13,829 nucleotides of DNA, from assembly GCA_016290715.1 (NCBI GenBank), contig JAEEUY010000050.1, forward strand, positions 1 to 13,829. The letters run 5' to 3'. The DNA comes from Bacteroidales bacterium (GTDB taxonomy: Bacteria; Bacteroidota; Bacteroidia; Bacteroidales; WCHB1-69). The position numbers and the translations under genes were made by a program. Within the stretch, counting starts at the first letter, position 1, and each line of letters opens with the position of its first letter. Under the pieces are notes generated by a model. It was not told the origin of the DNA. It searched no databases and saw nothing but the letters and a program-made list of their open reading frames with translations. Positions 12,950 through 13,829 of the stretch are shown here, in pieces.

Positions 12950-13829
12950 ATGAATAAAATTGCAGTAACTGGCATAGGCATTATCAGTGCATTAGGTTAC
13001 GGTATTGAGGCAACGGCCAAGCGGATTCTTGCCGAACAAACAGGAATCGGGAGGATACGTTACCTGCAGACCAAACACCAACACCTTCCGGTAGGTGAAG
13101 TCCCATACAGTGATGCAGAGATGCGAAAAATATTGCACATCGGGGATGAGGTACTGATAACACGCACTTCACTCATGGGCAGAATGGCCTTAAAAGAAGC
13201 ATTGCAATTTGCCTCTTTAACCACTGCTGTACCCTACAAAGTAGCTTTTGTATCAGGGACTACTGTAGGAGGGATGGAGCGCACAGAACAATACTATCGT
13301 GATTTTGTAAACAATGATAATCACAAAGAGTATATTGCCTTGCATAGTTGCGGTGCCAATACTGAAATGATTGCGGCGCAGTTTCCCCATCTTTTCCATA
13401 CCACATCAACCATCTCCACAGCCTGTTCTTCCGCAGTGAATGCGATTATTGTTGGTGCCAATATGCTCAAAACAGGTCGCGCGGATATTGCCGTGGTAGG
13501 TGGTTCAGAATGTTTGAGCAAATTCCATCTGGATGGGTTTAACACTTTGATGATATTGGACAAACAACCATGCCGGCCGTTTGATAAATATCGTGAAGGA
13601 CTGAATTTGGGTGAAGGCGCTGCCTATCTCGTGATGGAACGCGAGGAGATTGCAGCCCAGCGGGGCGTGAAACCACTTTGTTATCTATCGGGAAGCGGAA
13701 ACCGCTGCGATGCTTTTCATCAAACAGCCTCTTCCCCTGAAGGAGAAGGTGCTTTTTTGGCAATGCAGGAGGCACTCAGAGATGCCCAACTGCAACCATC
13801 CGATATTAGTTATATCAACGCACATGGAA
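12950..13829 (+). CDS. Beta-ketoacyl-ACP synthase, 3' end outside window
   Basis: The ATG directly follows the ACP stop codon. 293 complete codons are visible, starting MNKIAVTGIGIISALGYG, the classic FabF-type N-terminus. The active-site cysteine is Cys159 in STISTACSSAVNA. RPFDKYREGLNLGEGAAYLVMER is the usual post-active-site segment. The window ends in SYINAHG, just at the first catalytic histidine, so the second His cannot be checked. This is the second catalytic-type ketosynthase of the cluster, with TACSS rather than NACIS in its active site, so the two enzymes probably differ in chain or partner preference. The open frame runs to the edge without a stop. Confidence 0.92.
   Translation, partial: MNKIAVTGIGIISALGYGIEATAKRILAEQTGIGRIRYLQTKHQHLPVGEVPYSDAEMRKILHIGDEVLITRTSLMGRMALKEALQFASLTTAVPYKVAFVSGTTVGGMERTEQYYRDFVNNDNHKEYIALHSCGANTEMIAAQFPHLFHTTSTISTACSSAVNAIIVGANMLKTGRADIAVVGGSECLSKFHLDGFNTLMILDKQPCRPFDKYREGLNLGEGAAYLVMEREEIAAQRGVKPLCYLSGSGNRCDAFHQTASSPEGEGAFLAMQEALRDAQLQPSDISYINAHG

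Overview
The window looks like a chromosomal segment of an anaerobic member of the Bacteroidota, most likely Bacteroidales. The evidence is a large secreted protein with a type IX secretion (T9SS) C-terminal sorting domain, NusA and IF-2 of the Bacteroidota form, start codons mostly without Shine-Dalgarno sequences, several TAnnTTTG-type -7 promoter elements, and the tail of an [FeFe]-hydrogenase-like iron-sulfur protein. The genus cannot be fixed from sequence reading alone.

Layout. (1) Positions 1-547 hold the 3' end of an [FeFe]-hydrogenase-like gene on the + strand. (2) Positions 548-1198 have no credible gene. They hold an array of palindromic REP-like elements: an inverted copy, a 58-bp tandem pair, extra hairpins, and a near-identical direct repeat at each edge. 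(3) On the minus strand, 1199-4387 encodes a 1062-residue T9SS cargo protein that alternates four adhesin/jelly-roll-like modules with three Ig-like modules. A terminator and a second hairpin follow it. Another copy of the palindromic repeat lies beyond its 5' end at 4611-4726. (4) guaD (guanine deaminase) is divergent from it at 4836-5306. (5) tRNA-Gln(UUG) at 5594-5664 is followed by two terminator-like hairpins, the second directly ahead of nusA. (6) nusA and infB are housekeeping genes (5781-9977); rimP, the usual upstream partner, is not there. (7) After a perfect 14-bp hairpin, a tightly packed + strand cluster runs off the right edge: hotdog dehydratase-like protein, hotdog thioesterase, complete ketosynthase, truncated ketosynthase-like protein without the catalytic triad, acyl carrier protein, and a second ketosynthase cut by the window end.

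How the genes work together. The last six genes overlap or nearly abut (1-4 nt overlaps, 0-6 nt gaps), so they are probably co-transcribed and translationally coupled. Their content fits a dissociated type II fatty-acid/polyketide system of the aryl polyene / dialkylresorcinol-flexirubin kind, in which an ACP-bound chain is extended by ketosynthases, dehydrated to a polyene and moved by thioesterase or acyltransferase steps. The ketoreductase, ligase, acyltransferase and export genes expected of such a locus would lie to the right of the window. The strongest candidates for a second look are this cluster (especially the ketosynthase plus truncated ketosynthase pair), the palindromic repeat family around the T9SS gene, and the terminator hairpin in front of nusA.
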